This document shows positions 11,403 through 22,946 of a stretch of DNA of 64,000 nt, one piece after another; positions within the stretch are counted from its first letter, which is position 1; every line of letters starts with the position of its first letter. Source of the stretch: Rotaria socialis. Taxonomy: Eukaryota > Rotifera > Eurotatoria > Philodinida > Philodinidae. The stretch is taken from the NCBI GenBank assembly GCA_905331475.1, contig CAJNYU010001736.1, forward strand, positions 29,000-92,999, written 5' to 3'. A program made the translations under genes and the position numbers. The notes beneath the pieces are model-generated. The model saw nothing but the letters and a program-made list of their open reading frames with translations, ran no database searches and was not told the DNA's origin.

Positions 11403-12452
11403 ATGAGGATATCCATCGACACGATTTGTACTGGCAAAGAGCGACCTTTTGACTTTGACGTCGAATCGTCTACAACAATTAAACAGTTAAAAGAACTTTT
11501 TTTCGAAAAAGTTCATAATATCACTACAATTACAGCTGAAGATTTACAGAAATCATATTTTGATTTTGAAAGAGATAAACTTGACACTGACGAAAATACT
11601 TTAAAAATATATGGTGTAGAAGAAAAATCTCGATTAAAATACGTTGAATCAACGAACGGACCGTCTCGCGATCCAAATAGCTTAGGCGGTGTTGGAGTCA
11701 AATTTGTTGATGTTAGTAACGAAAAAGGGTTACAACGAGTAGAATGGTCTAAAAAAGCTCCAGAATGAAGAAGAGTGGACCGTGGTTTTGTTCTTGAAGG
11801 TACATGTACGCATCCAAAATGCAAAGCAACCCCAGGTCGTGGACGTACGGCGGGAAACGGCCGGAAAGCACAGGAAAGCGCTGGAAAGTGGAAGCAGTAT
11901 TCCAGTTGGAAGTCACCGGATTTTCTTCCTGTAGATTCCGATCAACTTCCAGATGTAAAACACAGAAAACTGACCGGAAAACACAGGAAACTGACCGGAA
12001 TCCACAGGAAAAAAATCCGGTAACTTCCAACTGGAATACTGCTTCCAGTTTCCAGTGCTTTCCCGTGCTTTCCGGCCAGATACGGTGATTTTTCCGCATC
12101 TTTCCGGCCGGTTCCTACAGTATCCGTCCTCCGGAATCATTGACCTGGGACAGGGCAAATGGTGGCCATATCAATGCACTACCGGGATTACGATATTACA
12201 TCCGAGTCTGATCTCCTAAAAAGTGTATGTCCAATGTGTAAAGAATATGTTGATCCAAAAACGTGTGGCTTCAACAATTGTTGGTGGAGAATAGATGGCA
12301 CCCAAAAAGAAGGCGGTAAACCACCAAAATCTATTAAAAGTGAATGGAGATACGCTGATAATGCATATCATTATTTTGATGAAAAGCTCAGTGGTACAAC
12401 TTCATGGCTTCGACTCACGTTTGAATGTGTTAAAAACAAACCTCTGTTATGA
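11403..12452 (+). pseudogene. ubiquitin-like / Cys-rich domain protein, broken by a stop and an inserted element
   Basis: The 5' part begins MRISIDTICTGKERPFDFDV and reads as a ubiquitin-like fold (beta-grasp spacing, IKQLKELFFEKV helix). It is followed by PNSLGGVGVKFVDVSNEKG and VEWSKKAPE. The next codon is TGA (11766-11768) where the frame otherwise continues as RRVDRGFVLEGTCTHPKCKA. The frame is then split by a 319-bp foldback element (11831-12149) and resumes at about 12159 with CPMCKEYVDPKTCGFNNCWW, the probable zinc-binding end with paired cysteines. Two separate lesions make this a pseudogene. From memory, similar ubiquitin-like proteins with a CPMC...CGFNNCWW module are multi-copy in bdelloids and fungi; a homology search is needed to confirm. 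An acceptor-like CTATTTACAG lies 7 bases before the ATG. Confidence 0.65.
11831..12149. mobile_element. foldback MITE inside the ubiquitin-like pseudogene
   Basis: Ends CCCAGGTC and GACCTGGG. Inside are two long, nearly perfect inverted arms (about 11859-11924 and 12011-12077; GGCCGGAAAGCACAGGAAAG against CTTTCCCGTGCTTTCCGGCC). Between them lie short tandem copies of a CACAGGAAACTGACCGGAA-type unit. The element splits an otherwise continuous reading frame. No clear target duplication is visible. Confidence 0.7.
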
Positions 12453-13280
12453 ACTTACCTATTACTGAACATTATTTTACTGTATAATAATAGTGCTTTC
12501 AATATTGTATTTTTTATCATTTGATTCGCGCGATCTACTTTCTAAACACTACATGTAAATTTTTACGAAAAAAATAAAAGTGTTATAAACCAAAAAGCTT
12601 GACCGTGAGTATTTTCATGGCTTCGATTCATTCTTTAATACCCGGAGGCGCGAGGGGATATGGCTAAATGACTGCTGCTCTTTACTTCACTTAGACTCAT
12701 CTACTATAATAATTACGAATGTATGAACTATTGTAACTGCTTTTTATCTCTGAAAAGTCCTAAATATCATCTTTTTCTTATCGTAAAATATCGTTTTACA
12801 AGTTTAGAATTAGAAATTTGCAAATGATCAGAATTTTGTTGAGAAGACTAATTGAGTAAACGAGTAGTTGCTGTTTGTTTTCTAGGTTAAGTAGCGCACT
12901 ACCTTGTAAACTTCTATCAAGATACCGATTTTTCATCATCTTTCTCAACGGCTTAATTTATACGACGCTTCACAATAAACTAAGTAGTCTATCTAGGTAT
13001 GGTAAGATCGATGTTCAGTAAGGACGATCTCTGTATCCCTGAACGTTCTTGATAACTGCAGGCAGAGATAGGCAAGTCAAAGGTTTTTTGGCTTCAGTAA
13101 AGTCAAATCATTTCTCAAAAATTCCAAGGCAAGTCATCTTAGAAACATGAATAGCTTTTTAATGTTGACGTAAAAGAAAAACAACGTATTGTTTGGTTTT
13201 AAACTTCAAAAATTTGTCGTTTTTTCAACTGTAACTATGTTAAGAAATAATTTACAAAATGTATCACAATACCGTTTGAG
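12453..13280. other. intergenic
   Basis: AT-rich with no exon recognised on either strand. Confidence 0.4.
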
Positions 13281-14607
13281 TTATGTGAATTTTGATTGTA
13301 ATTTATTATGCCACTGTTTTTTGGAAATGCTGGATGAGTTTATTGTTGTACATGGTGCAATGGTTTCGTTTGACACAGTAGATAGATATTGATTTTGGCC
13401 ATTCATATTTGACGAAACACGATTTATTCGTTCTACCATTTCAGATGTTGCTGAAAAAATATTAGTAACTGGCGATATTGGAAAGTCTTTGTTCATAAGG
13501 GAAGTAGAATCTTGTACTTCTTGTGAGTTTGTTATATTGTGATCAGAAACGATTGTGCCTATAAAATAATTTTTTTATACAGACGAATATTGTGTTGTTT
13601 ACTAGAATACCGTTTAGAATTGTACCTATAGAATTTGATTGGATATTATTTTCAATATTGTTTACTAAAAAGGAAAGAACATTTATTAGTTCAACTCTGT
13701 TTTTAGTTATGAATAAAATACTATTGATTTGTTTGATCATATTACTTTGAGTAATAATAGATAATTGTTCAGTAAGATAGGAAGAAATATTAAAAGGTGA
13801 GTTAGATTCTACGATGATATGATTAGATATAGTTTCTTGATTATTGGTTATTTTGATTTGAGAATAAGAGTTAGATGATCTTGAACTGAATTATCTAAAT
13901 ATTTAACATACCCAGGTGAATCAATCCGATACCGAATCCCATCGGATTCTATGGGGTCCTACCATCCAACGAAATCCCGTTGGATTCCGGTTGAGGAATC
14001 AATGTCAGATCCGACAGTCGTATATCCAATGATATCCGATTGTCGGAACCAATGAAATCCGAAGCATTCCGGTTTCTATTGACGGTTACTGTCGAATCTT
14101 ATTAGGATCCGATATCGATTCCGGAACCAGGAATCCGACGATAATCCGATAGTTTTCTTGCGCCTTCGGAAGAGCTCCGTCGGATTCTAATAGGAGCCGA
14201 TCGAAACTCATCGGATCCTAGGCTAGGATTCATTCTCCTGGGTATACCTATTATGACTGTAAAAATGAAAATTCATCAGAATACTAAATGTGACATTATT
14301 AGATGTTAACATATGACTAACACTGATTTCAGATGCCAAATGTGTAGATGTTTCATTTTCATCAATTCAATGTACATGTTTTTAATGTGTTTGAATCGCT
14401 TAATATTGAAATATTATGTTGATTTGGTAAAATTAATTCTCTATTTATGTTCACTGTTTAATAATGAAAATAAGAAAATGAATTCAAATCGATGAATTTT
14501 TTTTAACAATTACTTATGTTTATGTTATTCGCTTCTACATTAGTAACTCTCAAGTTAGTTGATGTAGTATTATTCGTGTGTTTTTCATTATAATTTTCAT
14601 TTGACAT
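13281..14607 (-). pseudogene. decayed N/S/T-rich ORF
   Basis: On the minus strand a coding-like stretch starts at an ATG at 14607 (MSNENYNEKHTNNTTSTN). It continues through several frames as NINRELILPNQHNISILSD, ENETSTHLASEISVSHM, VKYLDNSVQDH, NSYSQIKITNNQETISNHI, then MIKQINSILFITKNRVELI and MNKDFPISPVTNIFSATSEM. The composition is constant (Asn, Ser, Thr, Ile) but stops and frameshifts separate the blocks. A 332-bp TA-flanked element sits between HNR and VKYLD. I do not recognise the family; a retroelement gag-like protein or a lineage-specific low-complexity protein are both possible. Confidence 0.4.
13911..14242. mobile_element. TA-flanked MITE (Tc1/mariner-type target)
   Basis: A 332-bp element. 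The left end CCCAGGTGAATCAATCC pairs with the right end GGATTCATTCTCCTGGG (15 of 17). It is bounded on both sides by TA (13909-13910 and 14243-14244), the insertion signature of Tc1/mariner elements. Internally it is built of repeated GGATTC/ATCCGA words in both orientations. It interrupts the decayed minus-strand ORF. Confidence 0.7.
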
Positions 14608-14816
14608 TGAACCTTTTGTTTAATGTGAAAAAAAATTGTTAGTTTAGTTATGAATGTAAGAAAGGAACGATGTCGTGGTGATGTTTAAAAAATATATATA
14701 TACTATGCAGAAAACGTTCTGGATATTTTGTTTTCAATTGTTCATGTAAAAGTTGATGTTCAGATAACATTAATACTTCTTCTCTCATTTTTGTTAAAAT
14801 GTGCTTGTTTTTTATT

Positions 14817-14892
14817 TGAGGGTGTGAGTGTGGGTGTGGGTGTGATTGAGTTAAACATGCAGTTACATCCACATCCACATCCACACTCTCAA
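14817..14892. repeat. inverted telomere-like G/T repeat
   Basis: GAGGGTGTGAGTGTGGGTGT (with a further GGGTGTG) is followed 20-30 bases later by its inverted counterpart ACATCCACATCCACATCCAC. The left arm holds two TGTGGG units, the bdelloid telomere-type repeat. The arms could form a hairpin. Confidence 0.5.
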
Positions 14893-15010
14893 GTAAAATT
14901 ACTTGTACTACAAAAATTTACTTTGTACTTAATATTTTCAAGTAAAAAAGTACAAAAGTACCAAGTATAATACTCAGTATCCAGTGTCTGATTCTGATAT
15001 TCATTTGCAG

Positions 15011-15520
15011 TTATAGTTGCATATATAATTGTTGGTGTATTATGGTTCGACAAATGTATTATTCAACTACTTATATCAACTTATCTAATCGTGACAGGCG
15101 TGGTCGGGATTATTGCTATAGTATTAGGTATTTTTTATAAATTCTGCACCATGATCTACTAATAAAAAGACAGCAGATGTTAAGCTGGCAGTAAAATCTG
15201 ATCTAATTATTGGCAAGCTTGGTGTTACTGCTGGTAATGTATTGGTAGGAATATCATTGATAGTTATTGTGATATTTATGATTGGTTGGTTTATTCCTGG
15301 TTGAATTTGGGTATTTGGTGCATTTGGTGAAGCTCAATATGATCAACCTGATAAATCTGATTATTGTTATCGAACATTATATTCGTTTGGATGTTTTGCC
15401 ATTTTGTCGCCACTTATAGATTGTTGCATGGCATGCTGTCGTAAATGTTTCGTAGCAGGGCTACTTCTGACAACAAAGAAAAAAGATGGTGCTATACCTG
15501 TATCAACAACAGAACCATAA
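15011..15520 (+). pseudogene. TMEM272-like four-helix membrane protein, with in-frame stop
   Basis: Exons 15011-15120 and 15170-15520 join in phase 0 across a 49-bp intron. The first gives IQLLISTYLIVTGVVGIIAI, the second MIGWFIPG then TGA (15302-15304) then IWVFGAFGEAQYD and SDYCYRTLYSFGCFAI. The TMEM272 family shows IPIYLIV and a WFIxGxxW ... YCxxTLYxFxFW pattern, and the order and spacing match. The stop falls within the WFIxGxxW motif. No N-terminal exon with a Met was found (the first exon begins with two bases of a split codon after TTTGCAG). So the gene is either a pseudogene or a 5'-incomplete copy. Confidence 0.6.
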
Positions 15521-15718
15521 TCAAGACTTTAGAATCTCATTATAGGTTTTCTTTCTTCCTTTTGATTTATCAACAGTATTATCATGCTTAATAAACATTA
15601 ATTATTCACATTATTTGAGTATATCCGTAAATAAAACATGAATCTATAACCGTAATATATTTACAATGAAAAAAAAACAAGTTAACAAATTATATGTTAT
15701 TTCTCTTGTTCATTTCAA

Positions 15719-17694
15719 TCATATATCTTTATATAAAACATAATTAATCAATGGACGCATTATTGGTAAGTTCAAAAGATCTTTTCGTTTGACCCCAGAA
15801 TAAGTGTTTATTGCTGATCGACAAAAACATTTCAATGATAATGGTTGATTCGTAGATATTGTGGAGAGAGTTGAAAACAGATGAACTTCACCATTACGAT
15901 TACTGACGGCCATAGTGTTGCCGTTAGGCGTGGTTGCAACATGAAGAACATTGGGTTCTGTTTGTTCATATATCATATTTGAAGATTGATCGGAGAGTAA
16001 AGGAAACCAGCGTACTTTGCTAAAGTAATAAAGATGATGTTAGTAGAAGATATTTTTCATTGAATTCTTACTTATCATCACATGCAGTAATTAAAAACTG
16101 ATTAGACTTTGTAATAGCAACAGATCGAACAAATGCACCGTTATCACCGCCAGCATAGATTTTTAATGGTTTTGGAATTTTATGTGCGAATCCTTTTAGA
16201 ATTTCGCCTGTTGTTGTCGACCACATTAAAACGCGTGTATCATAAGAAGCAGTTACTAAAAATGCGCTGAACCAAAGAACAAACATATAAATATATATAT
16301 TAGATTAATATATTAATAATCGCGAGTTACCTATCTGATGAAAATGCACAATCAACAACAGTATGTAAATGTCCATCTAGTCGAAATAGTTCTTTCCATG
16401 TTGTCGTATTAAATAAAACAACTAATTCATATGGTCCCACTGCACATAGAATCGTTTCATCTGGTGACCATTTTACTGTATTGATGGCATGAGTCCATTC
16501 ATTTAATGTTTTATACATATTACCTGAGATTAGAAAAGAAAAAAGTACTGAGACAGATGTCACTATTAAAAGAATTTTAATTTACAGGTAAAATAAATAC
16601 TGATTATTTATCAAAAAGAAAAACAAATAAATAGATAAGATGAAGAATATACATTAGAAGTAAATTATGTATCAGATTTTGTTTTTAAGTTGAGAGTAAA
16701 ATTTTGTTTCAATGAAAAAACATCAGAACAGTCGATGATTATACAGAATTTCAATTATGTAAATAAATAAGTTGAAAATTTATACGAATTGTAAACATTT
16801 TCAAGCAAGGATTTTTCTTATGTATTTGATTATTGTCATGTATTAAAGTCATCTTCTTACAAACCGAAAATTTTCACGAAGACTTTTTTCGGGGTGTGGG
16901 TGTGAGGAAAGGCGACATACACGTCTACACACCCATACCCTTGCTCAATCAATTCTAATGTAAGTTATTTTTCTTCTAATTCTATATTTTATTTTTATTA
17001 TTAGTTTATCCATTGTTTTTTTCTTCTCTTACCATCATCAAATAGATCCCATAATTTAATAGTTGTATCATATGAACATGATGCTAATTGCATCGTACAT
17101 GATGTAAAATCTAGTCCACATACAGTTAATTGATGATCTTTAAGTACTAATATTAATTCACCAGTATCAATATTCCAAATTTCGATTTTCCCACTGGCTA
17201 GACCAGCAGCAAGAAATAAGTTTTTACTAAAATCATATCGACGATTAACTACAGATAAGCTTGAACGTCGATCAAGTGATCCACGTCGTGCTATTGATGT
17301 TGATAAAGTGCTCGTATCAAATAGACGTAGGTCTATGGGTAGATTTGATTTTGATGTTCTCTGACCGAATGCTAATGACCATATTGCAGCTGTACAATTG
17401 AACTGATTGTGTATACGCATAGTACTTTCAGTGACATTTTTTGCATGCCAATCAGAACAATAGACGACAAGAACACAATGTTGACCATCAATATCTTGTT
17501 TTGGTATAGCCAAATATTGTGAGCATGGTGAAAATGCTACTTTCCATATGTTATTTGTTAAAAAATCTGGCGAATTACATTTTTCGTGTAATAATTGATT
17601 TACGGGTAAAATAGAAGGTTGTACTACTATAAAAAAAAATGATTATTTTACAATTAGAAGAATATTAAATTATACCTATTACAGGATTAGACAT
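15719..17694 (-). CDS. WD40 / SOCS-box protein, WSB1/WSB2-like
   Basis: Five exons on the minus strand: 17676-17694, 17033-17626, 16331-16523, 16072-16266 and 15719-16019. They total 433 residues, close to vertebrate WSB proteins (about 400-420). WD40 repeats are clear: IWSLAFGQRT, SGKIEIWNIDTGELILVLKD, LASCSYDTTIKLWDLFDDG, INTVKWSPDETILCAVGP, TASYDTRVLMW, and an RSVAITKSNQFLITACDD repeat. The C-terminus is a SOCS box: SLKCFCRSAINTYS fits the BC-box (SLxxxCRxxI) that binds elongin B/C, and LLNLPIMRPLINYVL is the Cul5-box-like half. Such proteins are substrate receptors of cullin-RING ubiquitin ligases. Intron 2 (16524-17032) is large for this locus and contains a telomere-like GGGGTGTGGGTGTG. 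The start lies 247 bp from the divergent glutaminase gene. Confidence 0.85.
16893..16942. repeat. telomere-like G/T-rich patch in a WSB intron
   Basis: GGGGTGTGGGTGTGAGG, with the mirrored C-rich CTACACACCCATACCC about 25 bases downstream. Same character as the patches at 10075, 14817 and 41309. Confidence 0.4.
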
Positions 17695-17941
17695 AGATTA
17701 GAAAAGAGATACAAAACAATTTTAAAAACAAACACGTCCGAATATAACAATGTCTAGAATAAAACAAAAATGAATGTTCGTAATACACGAAGCAAGTGAC
17801 ACCTCTCGAAACTGATAGGAGTCAAAGAAAAAAAATTATCTATTGCTTAGTTTTTTAGTCATCGACATCATCATAATGTTCGATTAAAAAATAGTTCATG
17901 TTTATTTTTAGATAGCATATCATTTTTTACATACTTTTCAG
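17695..17941. promoter_or_regulatory. short divergent intergenic region (shared promoter)
   Basis: Only 247 bp separate the ATG of the minus-strand WSB gene from the ATG of the plus-strand glutaminase, so both promoters must lie here or overlap the genes. No specific binding site is recognisable. Confidence 0.45.
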
Positions 17942-20900
17942 ATGCAGCGATTGTTTGCATTGCTTGTTGTCGTTGTTCTTACTAAAATTAACGGCAATCC
18001 AGGCGATTTTCGTCCTCCAGCAGTGCCATTGATTGTATTTAGTCCTCATATATCAGGTGAGTCACAATGCGACGCCCGTGAGGAAGAGAAAAGGCTTTTT
18101 TCATAGCACTATTGTCAAAACGAACCATCTAACCTTTTAATCCGTGGACTGCTGAACAGTAAATAAACGTTCGTTTCTAAAACTTAGGCAATGCAACACA
18201 CTTATGCATTATATTATACACACGCGTTCTGCGTATAAAATCTGACTTNAACGTTGTGAAACACGAGATAAATAGAACAAAATTAGATCAGGTTTCAAAT
18301 GAAACAAAAAAACTGTTATTGATTATGAATATTTTTTTAATTATGTATAAATTAAAAAGGAAGGAAGGTTGGCTAGTAAAAAGCCAACGACAGCACCACC
18401 ATGAGCTACTAGATTAGGAGACTTCTCAAATATAAAGATTCATCTAAAGATAGTAAAGCACAAGGATTACCTGCATAAACAGTACTCATTACATGTATCG
18501 CTACCATGCTAAGCCTTTTCAGTGAATCATACAAAATTAGTGACATCTATATTATGTTTTTATCATTAAATCCAAATTCCTTTTACATATTTCTTAGTTG
18601 GCGTTTTTTATTTGGAAATAAATTAGAATCTTAATTCGTAGTGCGTGTGTATGTAGTAAGTGTAGCTCAGAAACAAATTTATGATACGACACCAATCCGT
18701 TACACCAGACCACAGATCATTTCATTTCTACAAGAGTAAAGGACGTTAAGTGCTGATATTTTTTTTTACCCCATTATGATTGTCCAGAACGGAGGGAGAA
18801 AAAGAGTAACTCGATTAATCTTGAGACTCAAATATAATTCAAGTGAGCGTCATACTCTTTTATCATTCTGTGGTTCGTTTATCTGTTCTTTTATTTTCGA
18901 ACTCTATTTACGTCATGATTACAGTTTCGTTTCTAATAATAAACCAATAAAAACAAATGCCCAAATGATAAGCAGTTTGTCTGGCTACGAATATATGATA
19001 AATAACTAATCATGTACTAAATGAACTTTTCTTTCTCTAAATCGACTACTTTTAATATAGAAAAATAATATTTGTTAAACATCAAAACCCAACTAGATTT
19101 TACAAATTAATAAAGTTCTTCGTGTACTCGATGGAGATCTGTGAGAGGAAGATAAAAGTTTTTTTTTTATTATTACCAGATAATGCACTTGAATCAGAAT
19201 TGATTAAATACCGTTTTCGTTTTTTCTCGAATAGTTTGGTCAGCTTCGGACAACCTGACCGATTCTGATACCGTTCATTGGAGTGGATCCCCACTTCCAT
19301 TTCATGGTTTAATCGATATCGATCATAATCAAACATATCGTTTTCTTGGAACTCTACCATCAAATATTCCACCTTTAATACAAAACAGTGTTGTTGTACT
19401 ACCATGGCGTACAATCTATAACTTTTCAACGCCAACGAATTCAGTTGAACTTATTTTATCATTTAGTCAGCCAACATCAATTGAAGATCCGTATACTTAC
19501 ATCACATTTGACGTTCGTACACTGGATGAACAACGTCATCATGTCCAAATTTATTTCGAAGAAGGTTCTATGTTAAGTATTAATGATAAACATGAAAAAA
19601 TCTATTGGACTCGAATCGACGAAGGTGTAACTGTATTAACAATGGGTGCTTACAATCAAATTCCATTTGGTATTCGTGGCGATTCAACTCGAAATAATTG
19701 GGGTTATGCGCATTTAATAACTTCAAATAGAAGTACAACAAATGGTTATCAAGGTTTTGGTGACAATCTTCGTCAAGCATTTGTGAATCATCAAGCAATG
19801 CCAAGTGACGATACACGAAAACCACGTCATGCTGATGACCAATCGCCTTCATCAGTATTCATAATCGATTTAGGTCTAGCTTCATCACAGTCCACTTCAT
19901 CATATTTGACCTTTCTCTACGATGATGTTTATTCAATGTTATATTTTCAAGATTGGCAAATACCATGTTGGCGTACCGAACTTAATAATAGTGTATCAGC
20001 ACTTATAGATGAAGCTGTTCTATATTACAACACAAATATGGCTGATGTTACTGATTCAAATCTATTATTGACTACATTATTAACAGATACAGGTGGAGTA
20101 CAATATTCATTACTTGGTTCGCTTGTGACAAGACAAATTACCGGCGCAATGACACGCACATGGTCAGATAAACATAATCGTCCACAATTATATATGAAAG
20201 AAATTTCATCCGATGGTGATGTTAGTACAGTTGATGTTATTTTCCCATCATCGCCATTCTTTCTTTGGTTACATCCTGAAATGTTACGTGACGTTCTTAT
20301 ACCTGTTCTTGCTTATGCTAATAATGAAACAAGTATTGATTATAACCTAGCATGGGCTCCACATCATTTGTAAGTGGAATTTAAGTTTTTGTCTTTGATG
20401 AAACATAAGTTAGAAAGACACTGAAGAAATGAGTAATGTGAAGCTGTCTCTTTTCAATTAGAAATAATAACCATTTCAGGTTTCAGTTATTTTTCTCAAT
20501 CCGGCAAATATTGACTTCGAATTTTTTCATGTTAATTTTTAGAGGAACATGGCCAGTTTGTGATATATTTCCTGATGAACAAGAACAAATGCCTATGGAA
20601 GAATCTGCAAATATGTTATTGATGCTTGCTGGAGTAGTACAAAGACTTGCAAAATCTGATTTCCTTGACCCCTATTGGAATACGATGGAAATATGGGCAC
20701 AATATCTGAATAGTACATTACCAGATCCAGGAAATCAACTTTGTACCGATGATTTCGTATGTAGTCTTCATACCATTTTTCAGCAACAGCAGCCACTGAA
20801 ATGATTTTCTTGATTTAGGAAGGACCATCACCACATAATTGTAATTTAGCATTGAAAGGTATATTAGGATTAGGTGCTTATGCCATTCTCTTGAATTCAA

Positions 20901-21522
20901 CGGGGCAAACACAGCGTGCTACGATCTATATGAATCAAGCACAAGCTCATGGTATGAAATAAAATCTAACAGTTGAACAATTTTCATTTCTATCATTTGT
21001 TTTTTGAATTTTATTTTAAAAGCAAATTATTGGTTGTCAGCTGCACGTGATGCTGAAAATTATCGTCTTCAATATAATTTACCAAATACTTGGTCACAAA
21101 AATATAATCTTATCTATCAAAAAATTTTATCATTGAACTTATTTCCATCCGATGTTGCTCAAATAGAATCAAATTATTACATGTCAAAAATGCTTGATTT
21201 TGGTATTCCACTTGATTCACGTTCAGCATTGACCAAGGCTGATTGGACATCATGGATAGCTACATTTAATAATAATGAAGAACAAGAGAATCAAATATTC
21301 AGTAAATTATATAAATTCGCACATGAATCACCTGACCGTGTACCATTGAGTGATTTCTATGACGCATCGAATGGTCATGTACTAGGTTTTCGTGCACGGC
21401 CAGTTATGGGCGGATTGTTTGCTCGAGTGTTATTAGATAATCCGCTTATAGAGAATATTTATACTAAATCGAAAAGGCCTCTGCAACGTCATGGACGAAT
21501 CAACAAATGCGATATATCATAA
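17942..21522 (+). CDS. secreted glutaminase A family protein (GtaA-like)
   Basis: Exons 17942-18056, 19235-20369, 20543-20756, 20819-20951 and 21023-21522 join in phase to 698 residues. The N-terminus MQRLFALLVVVVLTKINGN is a signal peptide. PPAVPLIVFSPHISVWS ... HWSG ... YRFLG is the conserved N-terminal block of the GtaA family (DUF4964/DUF5127). The middle LYFQDWQIPCWRTEL and the C-terminal half with RPVMGGLF (DUF4965/DUF1793, an alpha/alpha barrel) match in order. Fungal GtaA hydrolyses glutamine to glutamate outside the cell; the substrate here is inferred. Intron 1 is 1178 bp, much longer than its neighbours, and includes the N at 18249. The ATG directly follows CTTTTCAG. The family is mainly fungal and bacterial, so horizontal acquisition followed by intron gain is plausible. 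Confidence 0.85.
18057..19234 (+). other. long first intron of the glutaminase gene
   Basis: A 1178-bp GT-AG intron. It holds no recognisable gene or repeat on either strand. Position 18249 is an ambiguous base. Confidence 0.7.
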
Positions 21523-22946
21523 TTTTCTAATTATCAATTAAATATATCGAAAAAAAATTGACTTCTTTTTTATTATTAGTCTATAAAAATGCATTTTTTT
21601 TCAGCTAGATAACAACGACATGATTGTTTTTCTGTAATATCTAGTATTTAATTTTTATTGGTTGAAGTATTCTTTTTTTTGTGATACACTAAAATAAATT
21701 CGTATGACATTAGCTATATGTTGTATTGCAGAACCACATTGATAGAATAGCGTACACCCGCTTAACACATATTAGCGGAGAATATTTCACATTGTATCAT
21801 ATTTTCGAAATTCTATGACTGTTTCTTCATTCAATGAACAAAAATTATCTAAATTTTTTAAAATAGACTGTTGAGCAGACGAAAAACAAATTTTATTTGA
21901 TTCTCTATGTGAAATTTTAATGATCGATATTAATTCTTCAAACTCTGCAACAGTGGATTATGCTGCGGTTTCATTGAATATTTGACATGGACAAAAGCAG
22001 AGAAACCCCATTGGGATAAAAAAAACATGAGTTAGTGTATTTGATGAATTATGGAATGTTCTTTGACGATTTATAATGATAAACAGGAGATGAATAAATG
22101 CAATATATATTTATTTTGATTGATAATTTTTATAGGTAGATATCTACTACAACAATAAAGATACACATGTGACCAGGAAACAATGAAACTATGCCTTGAA
22201 GTTCATCTGGTTTTCCAACGAAATATCAGATTTTTTTCTACTGAACATTGTGAAAGAAGCAAACATTCTGATGAAATATATACAATTTTTAGATAAATAA
22301 TCCTAGTCAAAAACGTCAAAAAAATTAAATTGAAAAGACACTATACGATAAAGTATAGGTATCGAGTTCAAAAATACTCTGCATACATTTTTCGTCTAGT
22401 TAGAAAATTTTAATAGACTCTCAATCCATAAATTGAAAATATATTTTGATCACCTACGACACCTTTTGAAAATTTTCTCCTTTCTTTTATGATGGATATA
22501 ACGTGGACTAATGGATTTCACTTTGGTTAGTTAGCACGTATATCAGTTCAAATTCATTTCAAACTAGTTTCAAGAGAACGCGTCAGTTCTTTCTTATCAG
22601 TCTATGAGTTTTTTTTTCATAAAAGCACTCACCATGCTCACTAGCACTATCCACACATACAGCAAGCAGTGTGTGCAGGATAAAGTATTTGTCTAAAGTA
22701 AAATATTACTACATCTTTTAGTTTATAGATAAAGTCAAAGGTTGCGATAATAAATATCTTCAGTAAATATAATAAATTTTGTTCTTCTAAAACAAAAATG
22801 CTTCAGTGTTACTGTTATTCAGTATGATAACGTTGGTTTCGATTAGAACAAAAGCTATAGCCTCGCTGTTCATGTGTACAAATGATGTTCGATGAGCCAA
22901 GAACACAAGCTATTTATTTCATCATTTTATTCATTCTAGATTTATC
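21523..22946. other. intergenic, nothing recognised
   Basis: About 1.4 kb of AT-rich DNA between two plus-strand genes. No exon, RNA gene or structured repeat seen. It ends in TTTATTCATTCTAG, 7 bases before the next ATG. Confidence 0.5.

Noticed and set aside
11766-15304. In-frame TGA codons as evidence of a reassigned genetic code
   Set aside because: TGA ends other genes normally here (for example Ctr at 9462-9464 and the collagen at 35996-35998), so the two TGA codons are lesions.
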